Assembly (NCBI GenBank): GCA_963702765.1
Contig: CAVPEB010000028.1
Location: forward strand, 11,713-75,712
Reading direction: 5' to 3'
DNA length: 64,000 nucleotides
Source of the DNA: DATMNR01 sp963702765
Lineage (GTDB): Bacteria; Chloroflexota; Ktedonobacteria; Ktedonobacterales; Ktedonobacteraceae
Shown here: piece after piece, positions 37,747-46,424 of the stretch
How the letters are laid out: each line of letters starts with the position of its first letter
Numbering within the stretch: the first letter of the stretch is position 1
Made by a program: the position numbers and the translations under genes
The notes under the pieces: generated by a model
Database searches by the model: none
What the model was told of the DNA's origin: nothing
The model's input: only the letters and a program-made list of their open reading frames with translations

Positions 37747-38784
37747 TCATTTGGCGATGGAGTGGGACATCAGCCTCACCCTCCATCGTAACACTTTAAT
37801 CAACTTGCAGTCTACCACCCTCGCCGTTTGTGTGAGCCGCTTATTCGTTTCCGGGTCATGCAAACTCAGCTTGCCATCCCTCGTTCCGCCGACGGTGGCT
37901 TTGCCCCACTTCGGATGTTTGACCAGGGTGCCACGTTTGATACCTTGTGAGAGGGTGCCGCCGTAGGGCTTACGCTTGCCATTCTTCTCTGGCTGGAAGC
38001 GGTGCAGTTGCCGATGGTGCCAGGTGAAAGGCATGATGCACAACAAGCGTGTATTGTCCGGCGACTTGCGCCCTCCTACCGCACTGTAGGCCAACACCCA
38101 TGCATCGACGCAATGCGCATCCCAGACCTCTGCCAGCTTCTTCCCCGTCTTCTTGAGTCCCAACTGCTCTCGGAGTTCTTGTGTCTCGTAGCCCTGCATG
38201 GTCTGGACAGCAGCTAGCTTGCCCAACTCCTCGTAAAACCAATGCTTGCCGACTTGCAGCGGAGAAAAGGCGGCGTTCCAGCGTCCCTTGCCATGCCGCG
38301 TCCGAGCTTTGATGTCCTCTACCACGAAGACGCTCACGGGAAATAGCTGGCTGAGAAAGGTGGCCAGGTGCAGTTTCCACTGCCAGCGGGCCTTGGTGGA
38401 GGGCGGCAGCCTCTTTTTGCTGTGTTTGCGGTTCTGGCGCGGTTTGCGGCAGGGGGTCTTGCGATTGCGGCGGATGCGGCGCATGCGGGTGCTGTCCTTC
38501 TCCGCTTCTTTCACTCCCGTCCTGGCCACCGCCTGTATATTGGCGTAAATGTGGTTGGCGGAGGCCACCACAATCCCTTCGCGTTTGGAACCGGGATCGA
38601 CACCCACCGCGATGGGTTGCTGCGCGCGTGCTGACGGCTCGACGTTGAGCCGCACGCAATAGAAGCCCCCCTTCCAAAAGCCTGTGCCTTTGCCGCTCCT
38701 GATCCACCGCCGTGCCCGCGAGGGAGTTGTGGGCATGAGTGGTGTATGTTCCTGATCGACCACAGGGACAAAGAGGTTTGACAT
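37747..38784 (-). CDS. isrB: IsrB-type RuvC-only RNA-guided nickase (IscB/OMEGA family)
   Basis: 345 residues from ATG 38784. An N-terminal PLMP domain (VPVVDQEHTPLMPTTPSRAR; PLMP at 15-18) is followed by RuvC-I (Asp63 in AVGVDPGSKREGI) and an Arg-rich bridge (RMRRIRRNRKTPCRK, about 100-115). RuvC-II has Glu156 in VFVVEDIKARTRHGKG, and RuvC-III has WDAHCVDAWVLA (His224, Asp227). Only about 65 residues separate RuvC-II and III, and none carries an HNH motif. This marks IsrB, not IscB. IsrB proteins nick DNA guided by an omega RNA encoded just upstream. All RuvC acidic residues are kept. The longer open frame back to 38910 runs into the RNA region and is not used. Confidence 0.87.
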   Translation of the reverse strand: MSNLFVPVVDQEHTPLMPTTPSRARRWIRSGKGTGFWKGGFYCVRLNVEPSARAQQPIAVGVDPGSKREGIVVASANHIYANIQAVARTGVKEAEKDSTRMRRIRRNRKTPCRKPRQNRKHSKKRLPPSTKARWQWKLHLATFLSQLFPVSVFVVEDIKARTRHGKGRWNAAFSPLQVGKHWFYEELGKLAAVQTMQGYETQELREQLGLKKTGKKLAEVWDAHCVDAWVLAYSAVGGRKSPDNTRLLCIMPFTWHHRQLHRFQPEKNGKRKPYGGTLSQGIKRGTLVKHPKWGKATVGGTRDGKLSLHDPETNKRLTQTARVVDCKLIKVLRWRVRLMSHSIAK

Positions 38785-39025
38785 GTGCGATAAGCCCCTT
38801 TCGGGTGTGCTATAGTCCCTTCGCTGCTGACCATCGGAGCGGGTGCAAGTTAGGGAGGCGCTCGCACCATCCTGTGGGCTGTCACGCCCAGATCGTTCAG
38901 CTTCCTTCAAACGCCCCTTTGGCGGAGCTTGGGTAAGCTAGTCTCGCAGTTGCCCTCGTTGGTTCCCCGGTGACAAGCCGGATCGCTTCACAAGCCAATC
39001 TCTTTCGGAGGATTGGTGCTTGACA
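38785..39025 (-). ncRNA. Putative omega/HEARO guide-RNA region of isrB
   Basis: The region upstream of isrB on the same strand is non-coding and rich in hairpins. These include CCAATC-loop-GATTGG (about 38996-39015), a CCGG-closed stem near 38968-38982, AGCTT-ACCC-AAGCT (about 38926-38939), and GGTGC...GCACC (about 38843-38869). Next to the start codon is a CCC-GAAA-GGG stem (about 38796-38806). The position and design match the RNA that accompanies IscB/IsrB genes. The exact ends and the guide segment, which would lie at the far left end of the element, are inferred. Confidence 0.6.
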
Positions 39026-39709
39026 TCAAGGTTCCTTGAGTTGGTATCCAAAGCCACGAATAGTTGTAATTACGTCTGGTTCGCCATTCTCACACAGTTT
39101 ACGCCGCAAATAACGAATATACACGTCAATGACATTCGAGAGGTGTTCCGCGTCAATATTCCACATATGTTCAGCGATCATATCCCGGCTCAGTACGAGG
39201 CCAGGATTACTCATAAGTAACTCCAGCAAGCTATATTCTTTGCTGGTAAGGCTAATTTGACGATCACCTCGTTTCACCTCATGCGTGCGCGTATCAAGAG
39301 TAATATCCTTGAAGTGCAATTCCGTTGTTTTCGAGGGCCCTTCACGGCGTAATAATGCGCGTACGCGTGCCTCTAGTTCCCGAAATGCAAAAGGCTTTGT
39401 CAAATAGTCATCAGCTCCAATATCCAGCCCTGTAACTCGATGATCTATTCCACTCAACGCTGTCAGAAAGAGAATAGGTGTTAATCGTTTCTGGTTGCGC
39501 AGTTGACGACAAACATCAAAACCATCCATACGTGGTAGGAGAATGTCAAGGATGATCAAATTATATGCGACTGCAAGTGCCAATGAAAGCGCTTCGTCAC
39601 CATCGGTGACGAGGTCAACTGCATAATGGTTATCTTCTAACCCCTTCTTTAGACTTGGTCCTAAATGTGGATCGTCTTCTGCAATTAAAATTCGCATGTT
39701 CTGCTCCAT
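39026..39709 (-). CDS. OmpR-family response regulator
   Basis: 227 residues. Receiver domain (about 5-115) with acidic pocket AEDDPHLG, phosphorylated Asp in IILDILLPRMDGF and Lys in YLTKPFAFREL. C-terminal winged helix (about 130-225: RTHEVKRGDRQISLTSKEY, then IRYLRRKLCENGEPDVITT). Transcribed before the histidine kinase gene, its natural partner. The IsrB element starts immediately after the stop codon and leaves the coding sequence whole. ATG 39709 is chosen because MRILIAEDD follows after a short MEQN. Confidence 0.9.
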   Translation of the reverse strand: MEQNMRILIAEDDPHLGPSLKKGLEDNHYAVDLVTDGDEALSLALAVAYNLIILDILLPRMDGFDVCRQLRNQKRLTPILFLTALSGIDHRVTGLDIGADDYLTKPFAFRELEARVRALLRREGPSKTTELHFKDITLDTRTHEVKRGDRQISLTSKEYSLLELLMSNPGLVLSRDMIAEHMWNIDAEHLSNVIDVYIRYLRRKLCENGEPDVITTIRGFGYQLKEP

Positions 39710-39990
39710 AACACATTCTAATACTTCATTACATACGAATGAAGCGGCTTAAAGTATACGTGTCAATTATGAAAAGAACATGAAAGAAAATTGTGATCAC
39801 GTTGTGATGTAGATTTGATATCTTTGGACTGCCTTGTGGCCATTAGTATTCAACTCCGTGGTCCAAAAATTTGTAGCGTCCTATGCTTGTAATAAGGCTT
39901 GCGTTAGTTTAGAATTATTGTGATGACACTTCTGAGAAGTGGGAACAATACATCCTTTGTATTTTCTAATTGTAGATCAAACGGAGCATA

Positions 39991-40259
39991 ATGATGGAAG
40001 ACCCAAAGCGGTGTCCTAAGTGCGGGCACAATGCAGTGCGCGTCAGGCGTGTGAATCCGAAAGGTAGAGAACTCGGTCCTGGTCTATCTGGCTCTTCTTC
40101 GGAGTCAGTGTGCTCATACTCATTGGCTCATTCTTCGGTTCATATGGCAATTCTGGAAACCATTTAGTATACTGCTACTTCCTGGTATTGTATTAGTCCT
40201 CGATAGCAGTCTTCTATCTCTTTCTTTTCTCCAGGATGCCAAAAAGATTCAGGTGTGAT
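39991..40259 (+). pseudogene. Small zinc-ribbon membrane protein, frameshifted
   Basis: ATG 39991 or 39994 after ACGGAG starts MEDPKRCPKCGHNAVRVRR, a half zinc ribbon with one CxxC. In the same frame the protein would end at codon 59. A shift near 40080 gives IWLFFGVSVLILIGSFFGSY, an obvious membrane helix; another shift would add a second hydrophobic stretch (PFSILLLPGIVLVL). Small zinc-ribbon plus membrane-helix proteins of this kind are common and uncharacterised. Probably a decayed gene or an error-rich patch. Confidence 0.4.
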
Positions 40260-40326
40260 AATTCTCATACATGGGATTGGCCGCAGTAGTTGCGTTCAAA
40301 CTACATTCATATGAAAGAGGCTGACT

Positions 40327-41034
40327 ATGCCTGCCATTGTACAACTCGCGCTTATAGGAATTATCGGATATCTCTGGGGTTCAATTCCTGCTGGCTATTG
40401 GATAGGAAAACTGATTCGGGGGAAAGACTTTGACATTCGCGCGTATGGCAGCCATAAAATAGGTATGACAAATGTTCTACGCACCCTTGGTAGGGGACCT
40501 GCCCTGTTTGTGTTAATTTTTGACCTGTCCAAAGGCATTGGGCCAACGCTCATCGCTACTCTCGTTCCTTTTTTCTATGGAGCTGGCTGGGGGCCGACGG
40601 TAGCCGGTCTGGCCGCTTTGATTGGTCATATTTACCCTGTTTTCATTGGTTTTAAAGGCGGGCGAGGAGTTCTCACAGGCGCTGGGGCACTGCTTATCAT
40701 TTCTCCATTGACGTTTCTGATCTGTTTCGTCGTTCTGGCAATTACCATACTGACAACACGCTATGTATCATTAGGCTCAATTCTAGGAAGCCTGACCACT
40801 ATGATCTGTGGAATAGTCTTCTTTGTCATCGGGCGCGTTAACCCTGAGTTCTTCGCTAAGGTAACCCTGGCTCAATTGGTTTTTATGTTGATTGGCCCTG
40901 CTCTTATCATTATTGTCCACTATGATAATATAGGTCGCTTGTTGTCTGGTAATGAACGCAAATTAGGGCAGAAAGTTGTCCTCGAAGAAGGGACGTCTTC
41001 CGCGAATAGTAGTTCTTCTAACGCGAAAGCATAA
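40327..41034 (+). CDS. plsY: Glycerol-3-phosphate acyltransferase PlsY
   Basis: 235 residues with five to seven membrane helices. The three PlsY motifs are present: GSIPAGYWIGKL (motif 1), YGSHKIGMTNVLRTLG (motif 2) and GHIYPVFIGFKGGRGV (motif 3). The enzyme transfers the acyl group of acyl-phosphate to glycerol-3-phosphate, forming lysophosphatidate in the cytoplasmic membrane. The hydrophilic tail after residue 215 (Ser/Asn-rich) is longer than in typical PlsY. Motif 2 has His-Lys-Ile where many family members have Gly-Asn-x. It stands next to other genes that make or use glycerol-3-phosphate. Confidence 0.88.
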   Translation: MPAIVQLALIGIIGYLWGSIPAGYWIGKLIRGKDFDIRAYGSHKIGMTNVLRTLGRGPALFVLIFDLSKGIGPTLIATLVPFFYGAGWGPTVAGLAALIGHIYPVFIGFKGGRGVLTGAGALLIISPLTFLICFVVLAITILTTRYVSLGSILGSLTTMICGIVFFVIGRVNPEFFAKVTLAQLVFMLIGPALIIIVHYDNIGRLLSGNERKLGQKVVLEEGTSSANSSSSNAKA

Positions 41035-41094
41035 GACTAATCGCTTTCAGTTTAAGCCCGTAAAATATTGTCGTGCAGAGCGTTGTCAAGTATT

Positions 41095-41124
41095 TGTCAT
41101 TCTGAGCGCCAGCGAAGAATGACA
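41095..41124. repeat. Intergenic inverted repeat, GAGCGCCAGCGAAGAAT type
   Basis: TGTCATTCT (41095-41103) and AGAATGACA (41116-41124) around GAGCGCCAGCGA. It shares its core with the repeats at 29897 and 59850. It lies between convergent plsY and pgsA and may serve as a terminator. Confidence 0.5.
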
Positions 41125-41175
41125 GGCAGGACTTGTCGGTTGATGATGAATTTTAACGTGAATTTGAACCCATGC

Positions 41176-41802
41176 CTAAGCCTTTGAGACTGCGGTATCT
41201 TGCTTACCCTGAAGCAGAGGCAATGCCCCGCGAACATATTCTACTCCTGAGAGGATTGTCCAGATCACAGCGATGAGCATCAATGCATCTGCAATCAATA
41301 GTAAGAAATCTCCGACATTCAATGCGTTATTGTTGAAATTGAGCATCAGTGGGAATAGTGAAAGATGACTTGCGCCAAGTCCCATTCCCAACAGAATTCC
41401 TTCCATGGCTACCAGGGTAATAAACGTTTTTTGTTTCCCCAACTTCCCGGCAGGGATCACAGTTCCTTTGGCAGCCGCCATTAAGCGCATGCCGCTGACG
41501 ACAAATTCGCGTGCGATAATAATCACAACAATCCACGCGGGAACCAGGCCAAGCTGCACGAATGCTATCAAAATGGCAGAGACAAACACCTTATCTGCTG
41601 TCAGGTCAAGGAAGACTCCGAGTTGAGATACTATATGGTTTCGTCGTGCCAGGTAACCATCGAAAAAATCTGTGATGGAGGCTAGAAAAAAAACAACTGC
41701 AGCCACAAGAAAAGCCCAGGGCTGGTTGACAATAACCAGAACAAAAACCACGACCGTTGCTACAATTCGGCTGAAACTGAGTAGGTTAGGTGCAGTATAC
41801 AT
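41176..41802 (-). CDS. pgsA: CDP-diacylglycerol--glycerol-3-phosphate 3-phosphatidyltransferase
   Basis: About 208 residues from ATG 41802. The CDP-alcohol phosphotransferase signature is complete: SITDFFDGYLARRN followed by GVFLDLTADKVFVSA (D-x2-DG-x2-AR-x8-G-x3-D-x3-D). The start YTAPNLLSFSRIVATVVV is also typical of PgsA. It makes phosphatidylglycerol phosphate from CDP-diacylglycerol and glycerol-3-phosphate in the membrane. GAGGAG lies 10 bp before ATG 41802, which favours it over the TTG at 41820. The gene follows a glpP-like gene closely on the same strand, so glycerol-3-phosphate levels may set its expression. Confidence 0.88.
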   Translation of the reverse strand: MYTAPNLLSFSRIVATVVVFVLVIVNQPWAFLVAAVVFFLASITDFFDGYLARRNHIVSQLGVFLDLTADKVFVSAILIAFVQLGLVPAWIVVIIIAREFVVSGMRLMAAAKGTVIPAGKLGKQKTFITLVAMEGILLGMGLGASHLSLFPLMLNFNNNALNVGDFLLLIADALMLIAVIWTILSGVEYVRGALPLLQGKQDTAVSKA

Positions 41803-41820
41803 AACAATGGTTCTCCTCAA

Positions 41821-42420
41821 CTAACTTGATGTTCGATTCCAAAGTGCATAGGTACTACTACTGCTCAGTATTGCGCCTGCGGCACGGATACGAGCAACTT
41901 CTGTAGCATTGCGGATAAAACCGCCAGCGATAAAAGGACCGGGCAGTAATTGCTGTAAGGTCGTCGCAATTTCTGGAAAAATGATACCTGGGAGTACTTC
42001 TACTATATCTGGAGCGGCGCGCGAAATTGTTCGCACTCCGGTTTCCAGTGCGGAGTCATCTACGAGCAGAAGACGTTGTATGGTGATTAATCCCTCGGCA
42101 TGCCCCGCGGAGACGAGTTGTGATCGACTTGTGATAATAGCATCAACACCAATCTGATGAAGATATTGAATGCCTGCGCGATCTTTGCCAATACCACTCA
42201 CCAGGTCCACATGAACTACAAATCCCTTACCCTTCTTATGGGCTTGCTCTACAAAAGGTTTAAGTTGAAAAGCATCACCTTTAAGCATAAAGAGCAATAA
42301 AGCATCAGAGTTCAATGCAATCTCGATCTCTTCATTCGACTTTAGAGCTGCAGCTACTGGAAACCGGGATGCTAAACGTAGAAATTCTTGTTTGGTCATG
42401 AAACTATTACCAACATACAT
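41821..42420 (-). CDS. glpP: GlpP-type glycerol-3-phosphate-responsive antiterminator
   Basis: About 199 residues (192 if ATG 42399, MTKQEFLRLASRF, is used). The features are those of GlpP TIM-barrel antiterminators: KSNEEIEIALNSDALLLFML, KGFVVHVDLVSGIGKDRAG, DAIITSRSQLVSAGHAEGL, and PDIVEVLPGI then PFIAGGFIRNATEV. GlpP binds glycerol-3-phosphate and stops transcription ending in the leaders of glycerol genes. The gene precedes pgsA, with which it is probably co-transcribed. It has an intact frame, unlike the second copy at 42810. Confidence 0.85.
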   Translation of the reverse strand: MYVGNSFMTKQEFLRLASRFPVAAALKSNEEIEIALNSDALLLFMLKGDAFQLKPFVEQAHKKGKGFVVHVDLVSGIGKDRAGIQYLHQIGVDAIITSRSQLVSAGHAEGLITIQRLLLVDDSALETGVRTISRAAPDIVEVLPGIIFPEIATTLQQLLPGPFIAGGFIRNATEVARIRAAGAILSSSSTYALWNRTSS

Positions 42421-42739
42421 AGAAGTGATGCTAACTTAGCAGATAAGGAACCATGAACATTGAAAAGGTGAGACGAGTAAGATTAAGAGAAGAGACAGGT
42501 AAAGTCACAACATAATCACACTCGATCTCACCACTTTTCAAGTGCCTTCAATCGAGTTAACACCACTTGACAAACGATAAGATGCTAAGTATTATCATTA
42601 TAGCAGACCAATCACCTTTGTGCAGTTATTTCTTCTGAAAAATGCATTGCACATTATCAGTATTTCACAAAGGTGTGCACAAAAGTCAAAGTTGACCAGT
42701 AGAAACAATTGCATATGTGCCCAGGGACAGTGAATTGAG

Positions 42740-42778
42740 AAGTCCTAAGCTACCCTTGTTATGAAGGGCTTAGGGCTT
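42740..42778 (+). promoter_or_regulatory. Leader hairpin, candidate GlpP attenuator
   Basis: Two stacked stems: CCTAAG/CTTAGG and CCCTT/AAGGG (left part 42740-42757, right part 42764-42778). TTTGTTATCTTTA follows. It lies about 30 bp before the start of the second glpP-like gene, with no gene upstream on that strand. It therefore looks like a leader terminator, the kind of site GlpP proteins act on. Confidence 0.5.
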
Positions 42779-42809
42779 TGTTATCTTTACTGCTACAGTG
42801 AGGTGCAGC

Positions 42810-43386
42810 ATGCTCACTCGGTCTTCGAAGTCTTTACTCAGTGTCTCGGATCGGCAAAAAATCATACCGGTTATCGAAAACCGTACTGAGTTTTTACGCG
42901 CCCTGAATGCCCCGCAAATTTCTACTATAATGTTGCGTCATTGCAATTTACTCGATCTCAGGCCGATTTTGGATCATGCCTTTGATCGCGATCTGGCTGT
43001 CTATGTCAATGTCGATCATATTGATGGTATTCACCCTGATAGTGCTGGTCTTCGTTTCCTCGCCCATCAATTACATATTAGCAGGTATTGTCTCAAGTAA
43101 TCCAAGAATTTTAGCTCTAGGCAAAGGCTTTGAACTGGAAACAATTCAACGTCTATTTGCGGTAGACTCAACTGGATTGGAAACTGCCCTTGAATCGGTA
43201 GATAACCACCATGTTGATCTGCTCGATATATCACCTGCGCTTGTTATTCCATACGTCGTTTCACATACAGTTTTGCCTTTACCTTTTATTGGATCTGGTT
43301 TAATCTCGACCTTTCAGCAAGTTCAGTCAGTGCTTCACGCTGGTGCATTACGGGTCGCGACTGCAAGATCTGAGCTTTATATGTAA
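42810..43386 (+). pseudogene. Second GlpP-like antiterminator, one frameshift
   Basis: ATG 42810 (GTG 42798 is an alternative) gives MLTRSSKSLLSVSDRQK and the GlpP-like IIPVIENRTEFLRALNAP, LAVYVNVDHIDGIHPDSAGL. Near 43065-43085 the frame changes. The second half (GIVSSNPRILALGKGFELET, DISPALVIPY, PFIGSGLISTFQQV) is read in the next frame up to TAA 43384. It is diverged from the intact glpP at 41821 and stands directly before glpK. If the shift is a sequence error, this would be the local regulator of the glycerol operon; if real, the first copy may serve alone. Confidence 0.72.
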
Positions 43387-43636
43387 AAAGGTGACCTTCT
43401 CTTTGCGCCGCAAAATGGTGTCTTCGGACAGATATTATGGCTTAGCAATACCGTCATATTAGAATAAGTGAGGTAACAACCAGCGTATACCTCAATATGA
43501 ATGGGTGAAAGGAGGAAAGGAAAAGGCATTCTTGCTGACAGTTGCTTTTCCATATAAGCTCCTGCACAGGCATCGATACCTGTGCTCTTCAATGGAACAT
43601 CTTTGTATTTATTAAACAGCAGAAGGAGAGTTTCTC
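43387..43636. other. glpK leader region
   Basis: 250 bp with no gene. It contains a hairpin GCACAGG-loop-CCTGTGC (43563-43584) and a weaker GAAAAG/CTTTTC pair (about 43518-43550). Either could take part in antitermination. A GAAGGAG ribosome site lies at about 43623. Confidence 0.4.
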
Positions 43637-45133
43637 ATGGCAAAGTATGTACTTGCTCTGGACCAGGGCACAACGAGTTCGCGAGCGATTGTATTCAATC
43701 ACGAAGGCTTGATTGTAGCTTCCGCACAACAAGAATTCCCGCAGATTTATCCATCACCTGGTCTGGTCGAGCATGATCCAGAAGCAATCTGGTCCAGTCA
43801 ATTAACGGTTGCTCAAGAGGCAATGAAGAAGGCAGGCGCTTCCGCCTCAGATATTGCAGCAATAGGCATCACCAATCAGCGCGAAACGACAGTTGTTTGG
43901 GATAAGAATACAGGCAAGCCTGTTTTCAACGCTATTGTCTGGCAGAGCCGATTGACCGTTCCTATTTGCGATGCTCTGAAGGCGAAAGGCTTCGACAAAG
44001 AAATTCGCGAGCGTACAGGTCTGGTAACTGACGCCTATTTCTCCGGCACCAAGGTCAAATGGATCCTTGATAACGTCGCAGGCGTGCGTGAAAGGGCGGA
44101 ACGTGGTGAAATACTGTTCGGTAATATTGACACCTTTTTGATGTGGCGTCTCTCTAAAGGGCGAATCCATGCGACAGATCCCTCCAACGCCTCGCGTACC
44201 CTCATGTACAACATCTATAAGGGTGAATGGGATGATGTCATTCTCAAAGAATTTGGCGTGCCTCGTTCTATGCTTCCCACTGTTATGGCGTCTAGTGGAG
44301 TCTTCGGAGAGACTGATCCAGAGTTCTTTGGCGGTGCGATCAAATTGGCTGGCGATGCGGGAGATCAGCAGGCCGCTACCTTTGGACAGGCATGTTTTGA
44401 AGTCGGTATGTCTAAGAATACCTACGGCACCGGCAACTTTATGCTCATGAACACGGGTACCAAAGGTGTTCCCTCGCAAAACGGCCTCCTCACTACTCTT
44501 GGCTGGCGTGTAGGCAATGGCCCGCTCATCTATTGTCTTGAAGGCGCCATCTTCATTACTGGCGCAGCGGTTCAGTGGTTGCGCGATAGCCTGGGGGTCA
44601 TCAAAACCAGCGGTGATGTTGAGCCGCTAGCTGCGACCGTCCCTGATAATGGTGGCGTGTACTTCGTCCCGGCCTTTGTCGGCCTGGGTGCTCCTTACTG
44701 GGATCCCTATGCTCGTGGCACAATCGTCGGCCTGACACGCGGCTCGACGGCTGGCAACATTGCTCGCGCAACCCTTGAGTCTATGTGCTATCAGACCCGT
44801 GATGTTCTGGAGGCGATGACCGCTGATAGTGGCGTTCCTGTGAAGACGTTACGTGTCGATGGTGGCTCGGTCGTCAATAACCTGCTCATGCAATTCCAGG
44901 CCGATATTCTTGGTGTGCCGGTGCAAAGGCCAACGGTTGCCGAAACGACAGCCCTGGGTGCTGCCTATCTGGCTGGCCTGGCGACTGGCTTCTGGAGTAG
45001 CCAGGCTGAAGTCGCAGAGCATTGGGCTATTGACCGCACCTTTGAGCCTAAGATGGGCTCAGATGAGCGCGAAAAACTCTATGCTGGCTGGAAGCGTGCC
45101 GTGGAACGCTCCATGCACTGGGAGCAAGCCTGA
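43637..45133 (+). CDS. glpK: Glycerol kinase
   Basis: 498 residues, full length for the FGGY family. ALDQGTTSSRAIVFNHEG is the N-terminal phosphate loop, and WDKNTGKPVFNAIVWQ and R-ERTGL are typical. FVPAFVGLGAPYWDPYARG carries a family signature, and RVDGGSVVNNLLMQFQADIL is the C-terminal adenosine motif. It phosphorylates glycerol to glycerol-3-phosphate in the cytoplasm. ATG 43637 follows AGAAGGAGAGTTTCTC. The glycerol facilitator gene glpF (broken) and glpD follow, giving the usual glpK-glpF-glpD set. Frame and active-site motifs are intact, in contrast to glpF next door. Confidence 0.96.
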   Translation: MAKYVLALDQGTTSSRAIVFNHEGLIVASAQQEFPQIYPSPGLVEHDPEAIWSSQLTVAQEAMKKAGASASDIAAIGITNQRETTVVWDKNTGKPVFNAIVWQSRLTVPICDALKAKGFDKEIRERTGLVTDAYFSGTKVKWILDNVAGVRERAERGEILFGNIDTFLMWRLSKGRIHATDPSNASRTLMYNIYKGEWDDVILKEFGVPRSMLPTVMASSGVFGETDPEFFGGAIKLAGDAGDQQAATFGQACFEVGMSKNTYGTGNFMLMNTGTKGVPSQNGLLTTLGWRVGNGPLIYCLEGAIFITGAAVQWLRDSLGVIKTSGDVEPLAATVPDNGGVYFVPAFVGLGAPYWDPYARGTIVGLTRGSTAGNIARATLESMCYQTRDVLEAMTADSGVPVKTLRVDGGSVVNNLLMQFQADILGVPVQRPTVAETTALGAAYLAGLATGFWSSQAEVAEHWAIDRTFEPKMGSDEREKLYAGWKRAVERSMHWEQA

Positions 45134-45224
45134 TCTATTGAGGGATACATATTCAATGACTCTCCATCCTTCTGACGGAAATTCCTTTATGTAGGGGCGA
45201 GAGAGTGGTGGGGAGTGGTTGGGT

Positions 45225-45268
45225 GGGCCTTTATGGTCGCCCGCCGTTCCCCTCAAGGATGGAAATCC
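45225..45268. repeat. 44-bp repeat, copy 1 (before glpF)
   Basis: Starts GGGCCTTTATGGT, contains GTTCCCCT and ends GGAAATCC. About 35 of 44 positions match the copy at 49327-49370, before dhaL. The preceding G-rich part (TAGGGGCGAGAGAGTGG) resembles 61750-61790. Confidence 0.6.
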
Positions 45269-45399
45269 ATTACAGTGCGTCCCTCCCGTCCTTGTAGTGC
45301 GTCTCGTATAGTGTGACTTATTATCAATTTTTTGGGATCGAGACGGCAAACTTCCGGGTTATCCGTCATCTATCCAAAACAGCAAAGGAGTGACAATCT

Positions 45400-46286
45400 A
45401 TGTCAAGTCAAGCTGTATCTGCACCCTCTGCCTTGTCAGGTACGTTGGGTGAAATGATCGGAGAGTTCTTTGGCACCGATGATCCTGATTCTCTTCGGTG
45501 ATGGCTGCGTAGCGACCGTTTTCCTCTTTGGTCAAATTAGGTGCGTGGCGGCGACTCCATTCGCGACTAAGTGGCTGGTTATTATCTTTGGATGGGGTTT
45601 TGCCGTTATGCTCGGTATCTACGTTGCTGGAGCAATCAGCGGTGCGCACTCAATCCAGCCGTCACGTTAGGGCTGGCTGTAACCGGCAGGCATCCCTGGG
45701 GCAAGGTGCTTCCCTACTGGCTGGCCCAGGTTCTGGGAGCGTTTGTCGCTGGTGGAATCCTCTGGTTCGTCTACCAGGGGGCGCTGTCAAGCATGCTATC
45801 AGCTGGTGGGATCTGTTAACACTGACCGTTGGTGGAGTTTTTTACACCAGCCCTAAAGCATTCGTAGGAACATTCGGTGCCTTCGGTGACGAATTTCTCG
45901 GCACCGCTCTGCTAGTATGGCATGATCCTGGCCATCGTTGATGCGCGAAACCAGCCAGTCCAGGGAAACCTCAATCCCCTGATCATTGGTTTACTGATCG
46001 TGGCGATTGGCGCTTCATTCGGTCTCAACACCGGATATGCTATCAATCCCGCCCGCGACTTTGGCCCGCGTCTCTGGATTGCTCTTTTTAGCGGTGGCGC
46101 AAAGCTTTATCTGAGCACAATTACTACTTCTGGATCCCCATAGTCGGGCCACTGTTAGGAGGTGCCGTTGGAGCCTTCATCTTCGATTGGACCATCGGCA
46201 AGGTATTGGCGGCGAGGATGTTAGGGGCACTCTGGCGATACCGAGACAACAGGGGAAACCGTACGGGAGGCCTCTCCCTCCACTGA
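45400..46286 (+). pseudogene. glpF: Glycerol uptake facilitator (aquaporin family), about five frameshifts
   Basis: ATG 45400 after AAAGGAG begins MSSQAVSAPSALSGTLGEMI. Successive frames, joined near 45478, 45649, 45777-45781 (a G5 run), 45918 and 46115, rebuild an MIP-family channel. In order: MILILFGDGCVATVFLFGQ, the first half-helix GAH-LNPAVTLGLAV, PYWLAQVLGAFVAGGILW, then LIIGLLIVAIGASFGLNTGY, the second NPA motif as AINPARDFGPRL, and WIPIVGPLLGGAVGAFIFDW. Passive glycerol entry across the membrane would be its role. Its neighbours glpK and glpD have no breaks at all, so either this gene is dead or the sequence here is poor. Confidence 0.8.
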
Positions 46287-46424
46287 AACAACGGGTAGGT
46301 CTGTACGGGAGTCATCTGCCGAATAGTAGGCGTATTCGCGATCACATGAAAGGACGAAGATACGAGCATTCTATAGGATGAAGTCCCTGATTTAGCACGT
46401 TCGTATCTTCGTGATCAAACCATC

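Larger units (their letters stand above)
37697..39025 (-). mobile_element. IsrB/HEARO element between response regulator and kinase
   Basis: About 1.3 kb, bounded on one side by the stop codon of the response regulator (39026-39028) and on the other by the ribosome site of the kinase (AGGTGA, about 37697-37702). It holds a structured RNA region (about 38785-39025), isrB, and a hairpin-rich right end (GAAGGAGCGCCTTC and nearby palindromes, about 37700-37745). Exact ends are not certain. There is no tnpA, so movement would need transposase in trans. Confidence 0.7.

Noticed and set aside
38785..38910. Upstream extension of isrB to 38910
   Set aside because: The conserved protein starts with MSNLFVPVV at 38784; the extra codons overlap the structured RNA region.
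43387..43636. A known metabolite riboswitch before glpK
   Set aside because: The leader has hairpins but no riboswitch class pattern that I recognise; GlpP-type control is the simpler reading.
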